Part shown: piece after piece, positions 1 through 8,016 of the stretch
Position numbering within the stretch: position 1 is the stretch's first letter
Layout of the letters: each line of letters begins with the position of its first letter
DNA from: Clostridium sp.
GTDB lineage: Bacteria; Bacillota; Clostridia; Clostridiales; Clostridiaceae
DNA: 28,234 nt
Direction: 5' to 3'
Assembly: GCA_003539755.1 (NCBI GenBank)
Contig: DPOH01000032.1
Location: 1-28,234 of the forward strand
The notes under the pieces: model-generated
The model's input: the letters and a program-made list of their open reading frames with translations, nothing else
What the model was told of the DNA's origin: nothing
The model's database searches: none
Translations under genes and position numbers: made by a program

Positions 1-949
1 AGATATTACATTATGTTAAAATTGTGATGCTTATGAAGATATTTTCAAAGCTTATGCGGCTGTATTTATAAATGATAATGAAATTCCTCATAAAAGATTT
101 ATAATTAATGCTAAAGAAAAGAAATATACCTTATTTGAAGCCAAAGATATTCAAACTGTAAAAGTAAAGTTTATAAAAATGTCAGAATCTGCATTTGCTA
201 AACTCGGTATAAAAAGTATACAAATCTATGATTTTAAAGAAATAAAAAAAGTTGAAAATAGTAAAAGAAGAATTGAATTTATAGGTGATTCCATAACATG
301 TGGATACGGAAATGAAGGTAAATTAGATGTTGATCAATTTAATACTACTCAAGAAAATCCTTGGATGGCCTATGCTTCAAAAACTGCAAGAAAACTTGCT
401 GCTGACTATAATCTTGTGAGTTGGAGTGGAATTGGAATAATTTCATCTTACACCGAAGAAAATGTTCCAAACGACGAACTACTTATGCCAAAACTTTACA
501 AATATACAGATATGGATTTAGATAAAATATTAGGAATTCCTGAAACTCAATATAACATATGGGATAATTCAAAATTTATTCCTGACTTAATTGTAATAAA
601 CTTAGGCACTAATGATTTCAGTTATACTAAAGATATTAACGAAAGAATTAACTACTTTGAAAAAGGATATTTAAACTTCTTAAGACAAGTAAGACAAGCT
701 AATCCTTCATCAACAATATTATGCATTTTAGGGGTTATGGGAGATAATTTATACCCTTCTGTAGAAAAATGTGTTTCATGCTTTTCAAATGAATTTCATG
801 ATAATAATATTTTTTCAATGCATTTAACCCCACAAAATGAAGCTGATAGTATAGGTACAGATTCTCATCCAAGCCTTATTACTCATGATAAACTATCAAT
901 AGCTCTTTCAGATAAAATAAAAGAAATAATGAACTGGCAAGAACTATGA
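1..949 (+). pseudogene. CE2-type SGNH/GDSL carbohydrate esterase, 5' part disrupted and cut by window edge
   Basis: The frame encodes a C-terminal SGNH hydrolase domain: block I GDSITCGYG with the nucleophile serine, block III VINLGTND, and a late DSHP segment with the catalytic histidine. Before it, codons from about base 20 encode NCDAYEDIFKAYAAVFIND and the rest of a beta-rich segment, which looks like the N-terminal jelly-roll of family CE2 esterases that remove acetyl groups from plant polysaccharides. The homologous frame holds a TAA at 17-19, and no frame gives a proper start in the window. The ATG at 179 has no ribosome binding site and would delete the jelly-roll, so I do not accept it as the true start. 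The gene therefore looks nonsense- or frameshift-mutated, unless translation resumes internally. The SGNH assignment is firm; the CE2 assignment and the inactive status are inferences. Confidence 0.6.
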
Positions 950-1055
950 CACCCATTATCCAATCCTAATGTTCAAATACAAATACAATCAAATCAGTAA
1001 ATTATGTTAGCCTATATATAAATATAAAGCTAAATTAACATCTAATAAAAAAATT

Positions 1056-1086
1056 GAACTGATACATTTAATTTATGTATCAGTTC
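1056..1086 (-). terminator. Intrinsic terminator of the PsiE-like gene
   Basis: GAACTGATACAT and ATGTATCAGTTC form a perfect 12-bp stem with a 7-nt loop. On the minus strand the stem is followed within a few bases by a run of seven T. It lies just beyond the stop of the minus-strand gene ending at 1098. Confidence 0.85.
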
Positions 1087-1097
1087 TAAATATTAAA

Positions 1098-1715
1098 TTA
1101 ATCTAATGATCTAATAACTTCCACTCGTGTTATTTCATGATTTTTCATCTTTGCTATTTTCAGTGCAAAATCTGAGTAATAAATACATACTCCTGTTCCT
1201 AATTTAATATTTCTCTTTTCTACTTCTTTCAATATAACGTCTTCAAGCGTTTCATTCCCTTCAAAAGGAATATCCACATGTTCAAGAAGATTAATTTTCT
1301 TAACTCTTTCACTTCCTCTATATATACACTTTTCAGTTACATTCTCAAAATTGTGGAACAGATATTTTCTTGTTGCAAATAATATTCCTATAGATAATAT
1401 ACCTATTAAATTTTCTACAGTGGAACCATGTTCTACTATAAGCTTTCTTGCTATTGCAAATAATAATACTTCAATTACAGTATCAGGACTATGCTTACAA
1501 AGCATCTTGATAAACTCTATTCCTATTACAAGATTAAATGCAGATGACAATAATGTATTAAAAAATTCTGTATTAGTAGGATTTAATATAAGAACTTTTA
1601 AATCTCCAAATAAGAATATAACTAATATTGCTATGCTGAAAGCAAGCAATATTCCAATAATCGTTTCTAATATATCAGCAAACCTCAATATATACCTTTT
1701 TATTCTACTACTCAT
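1098..1715 (-). CDS. PsiE-like integral membrane protein
   Basis: This 205-residue protein has an N-terminal hydrophobic helix (about 15-36), a second near 55-72, and two more near 80-90 and 101-115, arranged as in the phosphate-starvation-inducible PsiE family (segments LVIGIEFIKML and VLLFAIARKLIV). The last about 85 residues are soluble and resemble a small regulatory alpha/beta domain, which is longer than the plain PsiE fold. The ATG at 1715 has AAAGGGG upstream. A promoter (1747-1776) and a strong terminator flank it, so it is a single-gene unit. The function of PsiE proteins is unknown, and a link to phosphate in this organism is not shown by the sequence. Family assignment is by eye from the membrane pattern and is moderately sure. 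Confidence 0.6.
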   Translation of the reverse strand: MSSRIKRYILRFADILETIIGILLAFSIAILVIFLFGDLKVLILNPTNTEFFNTLLSSAFNLVIGIEFIKMLCKHSPDTVIEVLLFAIARKLIVEHGSTVENLIGILSIGILFATRKYLFHNFENVTEKCIYRGSERVKKINLLEHVDIPFEGNETLEDVILKEVEKRNIKLGTGVCIYYSDFALKIAKMKNHEITRVEVIRSLD

Positions 1716-1746
1716 CTTTTGTTCCCCTTTACTTAATAGTTATTTA

Positions 1747-1776
1747 ATTGTACACTAATATTTGCTATTTTTACAA
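1747..1776 (-). promoter_or_regulatory. Sigma-A-like promoter of the PsiE-like gene
   Basis: On the minus strand TTGTAA and TACAAT are separated by 18 bases, about 30 bases upstream of the start codon at 1715. Confidence 0.5.
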
Positions 1777-1915
1777 TATTTAATTTAAGGCATAATAAAT
1801 ATTGCCCTTTCCATAATCACAGTTTTTTCTATAGATATAAAAAGAGCAATAAATTTATTAACTTACCTATGTATTTATACTAACTACTATCTTACACAAT
1901 TATGCATACAAAAAA

Positions 1916-2239
1916 TTATTTATTTGTCATATTACTTCCTGTATACCCCATTACACCTCCAGAAACATTTACAACATCATAACCTTCTTCTCTAAGCTGC
2001 ATACATGCCATTGCACTTCTAGATCCAGAACGGCATAATAAGTAATACTGTTTATCTATATCCATATACTCATCTGGATTCATTAATAATTCTCTCATAG
2101 GAATATTCTTTGCAGTTTTTATGCTGCCTTCATTATATTCATCCTCTTCTCTTATATCTATTAGTTCAATATTACCTAATAATTTATCAATATCATTTAC
2201 ATTTATACTCTCTTTATCTGTTTTATATAATCCGTTCAT
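1916..2239 (-). CDS. Single-domain rhodanese-like sulfurtransferase
   Basis: This 107-residue protein is one rhodanese domain. It carries the usual LIDIREEDEYNEGSI segment (about 26-40), the IPMREL segment, and an active-site loop CRSGSRS with the candidate sulfur-carrying Cys69. The C-terminal ...VVNVSGGVMGY motif is also typical. Proteins of this size hold a persulfide on the cysteine and pass sulfur to acceptors, or act in cyanide or sulfide handling; the acceptor cannot be told here. No signal peptide is seen, so it should be cytoplasmic. The ATG at 2239 has AGGAGG seven bases upstream. It is not clearly in an operon with its neighbours: about 170 bases containing a terminator separate it from the gene upstream. 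Confidence 0.85.
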   Translation of the reverse strand: MNGLYKTDKESINVNDIDKLLGNIELIDIREEDEYNEGSIKTAKNIPMRELLMNPDEYMDIDKQYYLLCRSGSRSAMACMQLREEGYDVVNVSGGVMGYTGSNMTNK

Positions 2240-2365
2240 AATCTTTCCTCCTAATGTTTAAAAAGTATCAAATAAAAATATTCATAGTTCTATTACATTA
2301 ATATTTTTTCTTAATCTATTCATACTAATTATATAGGAATTATAGTTTTTTTTCTACAATAAAAA

Positions 2366-2400
2366 CTAAGACTTAATTTTTAATATATAATTAAGCCCTA
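2366..2400 (-). terminator. Terminator after the frameshifted propeller-like gene
   Basis: An inverted repeat built on CTTAATT/AATTAAG, with further wobble pairs at the base, is followed on the minus strand by AGTTTTTATTG. It lies just past the stop codon at 2409. Confidence 0.6.
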
Positions 2401-2408
2401 ATTTCAAA

Positions 2409-3640
2409 CTAATTATTACTATCAAATGTTACAACATAGGTATCAGTATAATTTTGACCATCTTCCTTAGATGTATATTTATAAGTATAAAATAATGATG
2501 TTCCACTTTTACCCCATGCTATTTTCCCAAATCTAGGCCCAGGCATTCTTTTTGTTGATTGAACTCTTTCAAAATTAACTCCACTGACATTATAAAAATG
2601 CTCGTCTTTATTTTCATCAAACAAATCAGAAATTTTTCCAATTTCTTTTATATTTCCATCAGATAAATTTAATAATTTAATACTATTATTTAATACATCA
2701 TCCGTGTTACGATTTTCAGCCAATGCATCAATCTCATCAAAAATATTCCCTTTGTTCCATTTGCTTCCCCGTTATTATAAAAACTATTTATAGCTATATT
2801 CTTTCCCTTTTTATCACTCTCAAATGAATGTTCATATTTACAAATCAATTCCTCTTTTGATGAATTAATATCAGTAGAATAAATGTTTATACCCAGATTG
2901 CCATCAGAGCCCATAAAATCTTTAGTATAATATAATTTCCCATTACACTCATCACCCAAATCCTTAATATCATTTATACCTGTAAGAGATGCATATGAAC
3001 TATAACAATTATCAAAATTAAAATATCCCCTTTTTAATGATTTTCCTTCTTTGTTAAGAATATCCCATTCTCCTCCATAATTAACAAATATCTTATCATC
3101 ACTTATCCATCTATAATCTGCCGAACAATTATTAATAGTTTTATCAAATTCTTCGAGTATTTCTCCAGTTTTAAGATCTAAAATATCATATTTTTCATGA
3201 AATAATTCTTGTGAATCACATGCTTTTTTCCATTCTTCACTTTCAATTTCAGGAATATATCTAGGTTCTCCATATAATACATATCTTCCACTTGGTGAAA
3301 CACTATAAAAACAATGTGCATCCATAGTCATATTATTAAAGTCTTTATATGTTTTAGTATCTAAATTGTATATACTTACATATGCCATATCTATATCCGA
3401 ATCAAAATTATGATAATTACCATTATCCTTTAAAATCAATACATTATCATCGTCTATCCAGTCATAAGCATCTAAATTTTCATACTTTGTTGTCTGATAT
3501 CCGCTTTCATTAATTTGAGCTGGCTCTTTATAGCTGACTACATTAATTTTTTCTGAATATGCTTTGGTACAATAATATGTACCTATTACCAACAACATTG
3601 TTACTACCACTGAACCTACAGCAATAAATCTTTTATTCAC
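2409..3640 (-). pseudogene. Membrane-anchored propeller-like protein, split by a frameshift near 2725-2755
   Basis: Two overlapping minus-strand frames make one protein of about 410 residues. The first part starts at a GTG (3640) with AAGGAGGG six bases upstream. It begins with an N-terminal membrane segment (about 5-25) and then runs through extracytoplasmic repeats such as YVSIYNLDTKTYKDF and SVSPSGRYVLYGE that resemble WD40/TolB-like propeller blades. Around 2740 the frame changes: the first frame ends in an unrelated tail (stop at 2690), while the next frame continues the sense as IFDEIDALAENRNTDD... to 2409. One extra base in the A or T run there would join them. It is therefore either a real one-base deletion or a sequence error. 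No enzyme motif was seen. It lies 50 bases downstream of a histidine kinase fragment, which suggests a former sensory or envelope-stress locus. Confidence 0.65.
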
Positions 3641-3688
3641 TTTATCCCTCCTTCCATGTAATTATGGTAACAAACTATTTTCACAATT

Positions 3689-3928
3689 TTATAAAGCATA
3701 TGTCACAGTAAGGTTTTCTTCATCTATTTTAATAACTATATCATCTAAGTCATATTTTAATGTTAGATTATTTCTTATTATTCTGCTTTTCATTCTCTCA
3801 CATATTTCTACAAGAACTTCACTTAGATTTACTTCCTTTTTTTCTATTTCAAAATCACATTTTTCCAATACAGAAAGCCTAAGAACATTTTCAACAAGAC
3901 TTGACAACCTATCACATTCCTTAGAAAT
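3689..3928 (-). pseudogene. Sensor histidine kinase fragment
   Basis: About 80 codons read ISKECDRLSSLVENVLRLS and continue into a segment with VNLSEVLVEICERMKSR and IDEEN. This is the linker between the HisKA dimerisation helix and the start of the HATPase domain in sensor kinases. The H-box histidine region upstream and the N, G1 and G2 ATP-binding boxes downstream are missing. In the same frame a TAA sits directly upstream (3929-3931) and a stop follows at 3689. No ribosome binding site fits the internal ATG at 3907. It is a remnant of a two-component system kinase, most likely once placed upstream of the propeller-like gene. Confidence 0.7.
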
Positions 3929-4092
3929 TTAAAACTTTTTCTTTCAAAAAAAACCTCCATCATTTATTCATCTGAATCAAATAATATTTTACATTTAATT
4001 AATTAATTTCCTAATTACAATTATATCAACTTTTCAAATTTTTCATATCCAAGCAAACCACTTTACAAAATTCTTATTTTACAATATAAAAA

Positions 4093-4127
4093 ATGAACCT
4101 ATGAATTCTCATTATTCATAAGTTCAT
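4093..4127 (-). terminator. Intrinsic terminator of the HAD phosphatase gene
   Basis: ATGAACCTATGAAT and ATTCATAAGTTCAT form a 14-bp stem with one mismatch and a 7-nt loop. On the minus strand it is followed by TTTTTTATATTG. The gene ending at 4212 is the source. The rest of the roughly 280 bases between 3929 and 4211 shows nothing else that I recognise. Confidence 0.8.
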
Positions 4128-4211
4128 CTTGTATTAATAGCAAAGCTAAATATTGCACTTAGCTTGATAATTAATTTTAAATTTCATACTGTTAACTTTT
4201 TACTAATAATA

Positions 4212-4865
4212 TTATAGTAATATATCTAAAATATCCTTTGGTTCTTTAGCAATATAATCCGCTCTAGCTTGAGTTAGTTCAACTACATCTCCAAAGCCAT
4301 AAAGAACTCCTATGGTTTTTAAATTATTTTCTTTTCCTCCGATTATATCGTGTTCTCTGTCACCAACCATGATTACTTTTGAAAAATCATTAATGCCAGC
4401 TTCCTTCAAAGCATATTTTATTACATCACCTTTTTTTACTCTTGTCTCTTCTAAATCAGCTCCACCTATAAAATCAAAATATTTAGCTAATCCAAAATGT
4501 TCAAGTATTATCTTTGCATGAACTTCTGGCTTTGAAGTAGCCACTATAAGTTCCTTGCCATTCTCTTTAAGAGTTTTTAATACTTCTTCAATTCCATCGT
4601 AAACTTTATTTTCAAACAACCCTTTATCTTCGTAATATTCTCTAAACTTCACTAAGCCTTCTTGAGCCTTATTATCATCAAATCCATAAAATCTTTTATA
4701 AGAATCTTTTAATGGTGGACCAATAAACTTATTTAAATCTGCAATATTAGGAACATCTATTCCAAAATATTTTAATGCATATTGTACTGCTTTTGTTATT
4801 CCCTCTCCTGAATCTGTAAGTGTTCCATCTAAATCAAATAAAATGTACTGAAAATCTTTATTCAA
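4212..4865 (-). CDS. HAD-superfamily phosphatase, phosphoglycolate phosphatase (Gph/PpaX)-like
   Basis: The protein has all four HAD motifs: FDLDGTLTDS near the N terminus (nucleophile Asp and general-acid Asp), VATSK (motif II), the KKGDVI lysine (motif III) and VMVGDREHD (motif IV, Mg2+ binding). The helical cap between motifs I and II marks subfamily IA. It should hydrolyse a small phosphate ester such as 2-phosphoglycolate or pyrophosphate; the substrate is not decided by sequence. The start is chosen at TTG 4865. An in-frame ATG lies at 4880, but its own second and third codons contain the GGAGG that sits eight bases before the TTG, and no ribosome binding site precedes the ATG. This gives 217 residues, usual for the family. 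An extended -10 promoter precedes it and a strong terminator follows. Confidence 0.85.
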   Translation of the reverse strand: MNKDFQYILFDLDGTLTDSGEGITKAVQYALKYFGIDVPNIADLNKFIGPPLKDSYKRFYGFDDNKAQEGLVKFREYYEDKGLFENKVYDGIEEVLKTLKENGKELIVATSKPEVHAKIILEHFGLAKYFDFIGGADLEETRVKKGDVIKYALKEAGINDFSKVIMVGDREHDIIGGKENNLKTIGVLYGFGDVVELTQARADYIAKEPKDILDILL

Positions 4866-4910
4866 GCCTAGTACCTCCATTTATAAAATTTCTGTAGTTT
4901 AATATTTTTT

Positions 4911-4919
4911 ATTATACCA
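4911..4919 (-). promoter_or_regulatory. Extended -10 promoter element of the HAD gene
   Basis: The minus strand reads TGGTATAAT, a perfect -10 with the TG extension, 45 bases upstream of the TTG start. The -35 is poor, which is acceptable for an extended -10 promoter. Confidence 0.5.
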
Positions 4920-5062
4920 TGACTTTCATATTCGATACATAAATTTAACTTTAAACTTTCTCAATATAAGTCTCTCTGTTTCAATGGTTACAGTATCATT
5001 CATTCAAAAAGTACATATAAATCCACATAAAATACTTTAATATTTCTTACAATAAATTTAAC

Positions 5063-5080
5063 ATGACACTATCATGTCAT
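5063..5080 (+). promoter_or_regulatory. Candidate operator palindrome upstream of the radical SAM gene
   Basis: ATGACA-CTATCA-TGTCAT is a perfect 6-bp inverted repeat with a 6-base centre, about 45 bases upstream of the start codon. A possible -10 (TAAAAT, 5092-5097) lies just downstream, so a bound protein would cover the -35 region. The regulator is unknown. Confidence 0.35.
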
Positions 5081-5125
5081 ATTATTCATGGTAAAATTAA
5101 ACATATATATTAAGGAGGTATTAAA

Positions 5126-6001
5126 ATGACAAAAGAAATTGAAGGCAAGATTCTTCTTTCAAAAAATAAATACCCTTCAAGTTGGTTTGGATGCAAATAT
5201 TTATTTAATATTTACAGAGGATGTGAACATAAATGCATCTACTGTGATTCCAGAAGTTTATGCTATAGAATAGAAAATTTCGATGATTTAAATATAAAAA
5301 TCAATGCTCCTTCCTTACTTGAAAAAGAATTAAATAACAGGCGAAAAAAAGGAACTATAGGTACAGGTTCCATGAGTGATCCTTACACTTTATCAGAGAA
5401 AAAATATATGCTTACAAGAAAATGTCTTGAGATTATTTCAAAATATAATAATCCTATTCACATAACTACCAAAAGCAATCTAATATTAAGAGATATAGAT
5501 ATTATATCAGAAATAAACAAAATATATGCCTCTGTTGCTATGACCATAACAACATATGATGATAAACTCGCAAAAATAATTGAGCCAGCTGCACCACCAT
5601 CTTCCGATAGATTTAAAGCCCTTGGAATATTATCTTCAGCAGGAATATGTACCTGCATTACACTAATGCCAGTTCTTCCTTTCATTGAAGATAATGAAAA
5701 AAATATATTAGAAATAGTAGATAGAGCAAATTATTACGGCGTAAAATATATAGTTCCATTCTTAGGAATGACTATGCGTGATAGGCAAAAAGCATATTTT
5801 TATAAAAAACTTGATGAAAACTTTCCTGGAATAAGATGTAAATATGAAATGAAATTTAAAGATAAATATAAATGTTATGACAATAATATAAAAAAATTAG
5901 CAAATACTCTTTTAGAAGCAAGTAATAAATATAATATTTCTTTAAAAATGCCATCCTACGATGAAAAAATCACTAATGTTCAACTAAGCTTTTTACAATA
6001 A
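5126..6001 (+). CDS. Radical SAM protein of the SplB-related (DNA repair photolyase-like, COG1533) family
   Basis: The 291-residue protein has the radical SAM cluster motif C33-x3-C37-x2-C40 in RGCEHKCIYCDSRS, with the aromatic before the third Cys as expected. It carries the family segment GTGSMSDPYTLSEKK about 55 residues later, then TKSN and a PVLPFIEDN segment. These are features of the large SplB-related family whose founding member, spore photoproduct lyase, repairs thymine photoproducts. This protein is shorter than true SplB (about 340 residues), so the reaction is not known and it may not act on DNA. The start ATG has TTAAGGAGG eight bases upstream. It is a single gene on the plus strand between minus-strand genes, with a palindrome in its promoter region. 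Confidence 0.8.
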   Translation: MTKEIEGKILLSKNKYPSSWFGCKYLFNIYRGCEHKCIYCDSRSLCYRIENFDDLNIKINAPSLLEKELNNRRKKGTIGTGSMSDPYTLSEKKYMLTRKCLEIISKYNNPIHITTKSNLILRDIDIISEINKIYASVAMTITTYDDKLAKIIEPAAPPSSDRFKALGILSSAGICTCITLMPVLPFIEDNEKNILEIVDRANYYGVKYIVPFLGMTMRDRQKAYFYKKLDENFPGIRCKYEMKFKDKYKCYDNNIKKLANTLLEASNKYNISLKMPSYDEKITNVQLSFLQ

Positions 6002-6115
6002 TAAATAAGCTTTTTTATCTTTGATACAGTACTTTATGCCTATAAAATATAAGTTATTTTTTCTATATAATACGAATAATATTAATTGACAAGTATATTA
6101 TCAGGAGGATTTTTT

Positions 6116-6442
6116 ATGGCATTACGCCTTCTTTCAGTAGGATTTAATCTTTTAGTCGTTTGCTGCTGTCTATGCTTTCTTTTATTATATTTTAAAAGAG
6201 GCCTTTTATTGCATAAGGTGTATGTGTTTATTCCCATTATTTTTTTCTCCTTGCTACTTGCTTATCTTAATTATAATTATCAGCCCTATAATTTCTTTCT
6301 TCAGAAATATCTTTCAATATGTTGGGGGTTTTGTGCTATTGCTGCACTCTTTTTAAAACCAATAAAAAAAGTGAAACTTAACACCATACGATTTTTAATC
6401 TTTTTATCACTTTTTGGTACTCTCCTTCAGCTAATTATATAA
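6116..6442 (+). CDS. Small four-helix membrane protein, unknown
   Basis: This 108-residue protein is very hydrophobic, with likely membrane helices at about 5-25, 34-51, 65-81 and 90-108 and short basic loops (KRG, KPIKKVK). No conserved domain is recognised. The start is set at ATG 6116 because AGGAGG lies seven bases upstream; an in-frame ATG 30 bases earlier would place that site inside the gene. The segment LLVVCCCLCF is unusually cysteine-rich for a membrane helix. A terminator follows directly. It stands 115 bases after the radical SAM gene, with no terminator that I can see in the gap, so it may be partly co-transcribed with it. Confidence 0.65.
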   Translation: MALRLLSVGFNLLVVCCCLCFLLLYFKRGLLLHKVYVFIPIIFFSLLLAYLNYNYQPYNFFLQKYLSICWGFCAIAALFLKPIKKVKLNTIRFLIFLSLFGTLLQLII

Positions 6443-6456
6443 CCATATATTAATAA

Positions 6457-6500
6457 AAGAGCATTTAAAATAGCTGGATTTTAAATACTCTTCTTTATTT
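6457..6500 (+). terminator. Intrinsic terminator after the small membrane protein gene
   Basis: AAGAG-c-ATTTAAAAT and ATTTTAAAT-a-CTCTT form a long stem with a 6-nt loop, followed by TCTTTATTTTTA on the plus strand. AAGAG on the other side gives it some activity in the opposite direction too. Confidence 0.75.
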
Positions 6501-6648
6501 TTACTTTTATTTATTAACTAAAGGTAATACTACTTTTTAAACATGTATCAACATAGTATTAATCATATCTAAATCTATGTTTTTTAATTTATACTACCCC
6601 TATTGTTTTTGTAATATACTTATTTTTATAAAATTAATATCTAATTTG

Positions 6649-7842
6649 TTATTGATTATTTATAAATTCTTTTATTACTTGCCCTAATATTTTAATTCCC
6701 TCAACTATTCTTTCTTCTGGCATATTTGAATAGTTAATTCTAAAGTAGTTTTCATGTCCTCCATTAGGGAAGAAAGGTCCTCCTGGCACAAATGCAACAT
6801 TCTTTTCAATACACTTTGTCAATAACTCTCTTGCATTTATATATTCTGGAAGTTTAATCCATGTAAATAATCCTCCATCAGGTTTATTAAATTCAACACA
6901 GTCTGGAAATTCTTCTTCCATAGTCTTTATTGCAAGGCTACATCTTTTTTTATACAATCGTCTTATTTTCTTAATATGCTCATCAATATCATTTAATTCT
7001 AAATATTTAGCAATATCCATTTGTGCAATTGTATTACATTGTAAATCAGTACTCTGTTTAATTATAACAAGTTTCTCAATTATATCTTTATGTGCTGCAA
7101 CCCATGCAATTCTATATCCTGGGCAGAATATCTTAGAAAATGTTCCAAGACATACAATATTCCCAGTTGTATCAAATGATTTTAATGATGAAAGATTTTC
7201 ACCATTAAATCTAAGTTCTCCATATGGATTATCTTCAATTACAACTTTATTATATTTTCCTGTAATATCTGCTATTGCTTTTCTTCTTTCTAAAGTCCAT
7301 GTTATTCCTGTTGGATTTTGAAATGTTGGAATAGTATATATTAATTTAACGTTTTTCACACTATTTAATATCTTTTCAAGTTCTTCTGGTATCATACCTT
7401 CTTTATCTGTAGGTACTTCTATAAACTCACACTCATATGATTTAAATGCACTTATTGCTGCAAGATAAGTTGGACTTTCACACAAAACAACATCGCCTTT
7501 ATTTAAAAATATTTTTCCCAATAAATCAAGCCCCTGCTGAGATCCATGAGTTATTTGTATGTTTGAAATTTCAAAAGATGTACCTAATGTTGCATTCATT
7601 CTATCTGCTATCCATTCTCGTAACGGATTAAAGCCTTCAGTAGTGGAATACTGTAATGCCTTCATTCCATTTTCCTCAAGTACAATTCTATTTGCCTCTT
7701 CTATTTCTTTTATTGGAAACATTTCTGGTGCAGGAAGCCCCCCTGCAAATGAAATTATTTCAGGTCTTTGCGTAACCTTTAAAATTTCTCTTATTTCTGA
7801 TGCACTTAATTTAGACATCCTTTCTGCAAATTCAAAATTCAT
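6649..7842 (-). CDS. PLP-dependent class I aminotransferase, 2-aminoadipate/aromatic (LysN-like) group
   Basis: The 397-residue protein is a fold-type I aminotransferase of the group that includes LysN and the catalytic half of MocR regulators. Visible landmarks are ISFAGGLPAPEMFP near residue 30, THGSQQGLDLL near 98, FQNPTG (Asn176), EDNPYGELRF (Asp204 and Tyr207, PLP ring contacts) and GTFSKIFCPGYRIAW with Lys237 as the Schiff-base lysine. The C-terminal PGGPFFPNGGHENYFRINYS carries the substrate-carboxylate arginine. It transfers amino groups between an amino acid and 2-oxoglutarate; the amino donor cannot be read from sequence. No DNA-binding domain is fused, so it is an enzyme rather than a MocR regulator. 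The ATG has GAGGGGG upstream and a well-spaced promoter at 7890-7918. Confidence 0.85.
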   Translation of the reverse strand: MNFEFAERMSKLSASEIREILKVTQRPEIISFAGGLPAPEMFPIKEIEEANRIVLEENGMKALQYSTTEGFNPLREWIADRMNATLGTSFEISNIQITHGSQQGLDLLGKIFLNKGDVVLCESPTYLAAISAFKSYECEFIEVPTDKEGMIPEELEKILNSVKNVKLIYTIPTFQNPTGITWTLERRKAIADITGKYNKVVIEDNPYGELRFNGENLSSLKSFDTTGNIVCLGTFSKIFCPGYRIAWVAAHKDIIEKLVIIKQSTDLQCNTIAQMDIAKYLELNDIDEHIKKIRRLYKKRCSLAIKTMEEEFPDCVEFNKPDGGLFTWIKLPEYINARELLTKCIEKNVAFVPGGPFFPNGGHENYFRINYSNMPEERIVEGIKILGQVIKEFINNQ

Positions 7843-7889
7843 AATATCCCCCTCTTTTTTGCTTATTTTGTATACTTTTCTTATTAATA

Positions 7890-7918
7890 ATTTTAATCCT
7901 ATTATTTTATGACTTCAA
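7890..7918 (-). promoter_or_regulatory. Sigma-A-like promoter of the aminotransferase gene
   Basis: On the minus strand TTGAAG and TAAAAT are separated by 17 bases, about 48 bases upstream of the start codon. Confidence 0.6.
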
Positions 7919-7962
7919 CAATAAAAATAAATTCATATTTTATTTATCATCTAAAAGCAAAT

Positions 7963-8000
7963 AAAGTATCAAATTTACTTACACTCAAATTTAATACTTT
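7963..8000 (-). terminator. Intrinsic terminator of the chemoreceptor-like gene
   Basis: AAAGTAT-c-AAATTT and AAATTT-a-ATACTTT form a stem with a 10-nt loop just past the stop codon at 8017. On the minus strand ATTTGCTTTTAG follows. Confidence 0.65.
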
Positions 8001-8016
8001 TATTTATATTATGACT

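Noticed and set aside
1002..1040. Terminator for the CE2-like esterase on the plus strand
   Set aside because: Only a short TTAGC/GCTAA stem with a long loop and no T-run; too weak to call.
1351..1758. Plus-strand open frame antisense to the PsiE-like gene
   Set aside because: It mirrors a real gene with a good ribosome binding site, promoter and terminator. It has no ribosome binding site itself and its protein is low-complexity I/N/S-rich.
2725..2755. Programmed -1 ribosomal frameshift in the propeller-like gene
   Set aside because: The candidate slip site A-TTT-TTG is not a proper X-XXY-YYZ heptamer, and I see no strong stem just downstream. A simple indel is more likely.
7559..7912. Plus-strand open frame over the aminotransferase start
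   Set aside because: It overlaps conserved codons and the promoter of the minus-strand gene and shows no recognisable domain or ribosome binding site.
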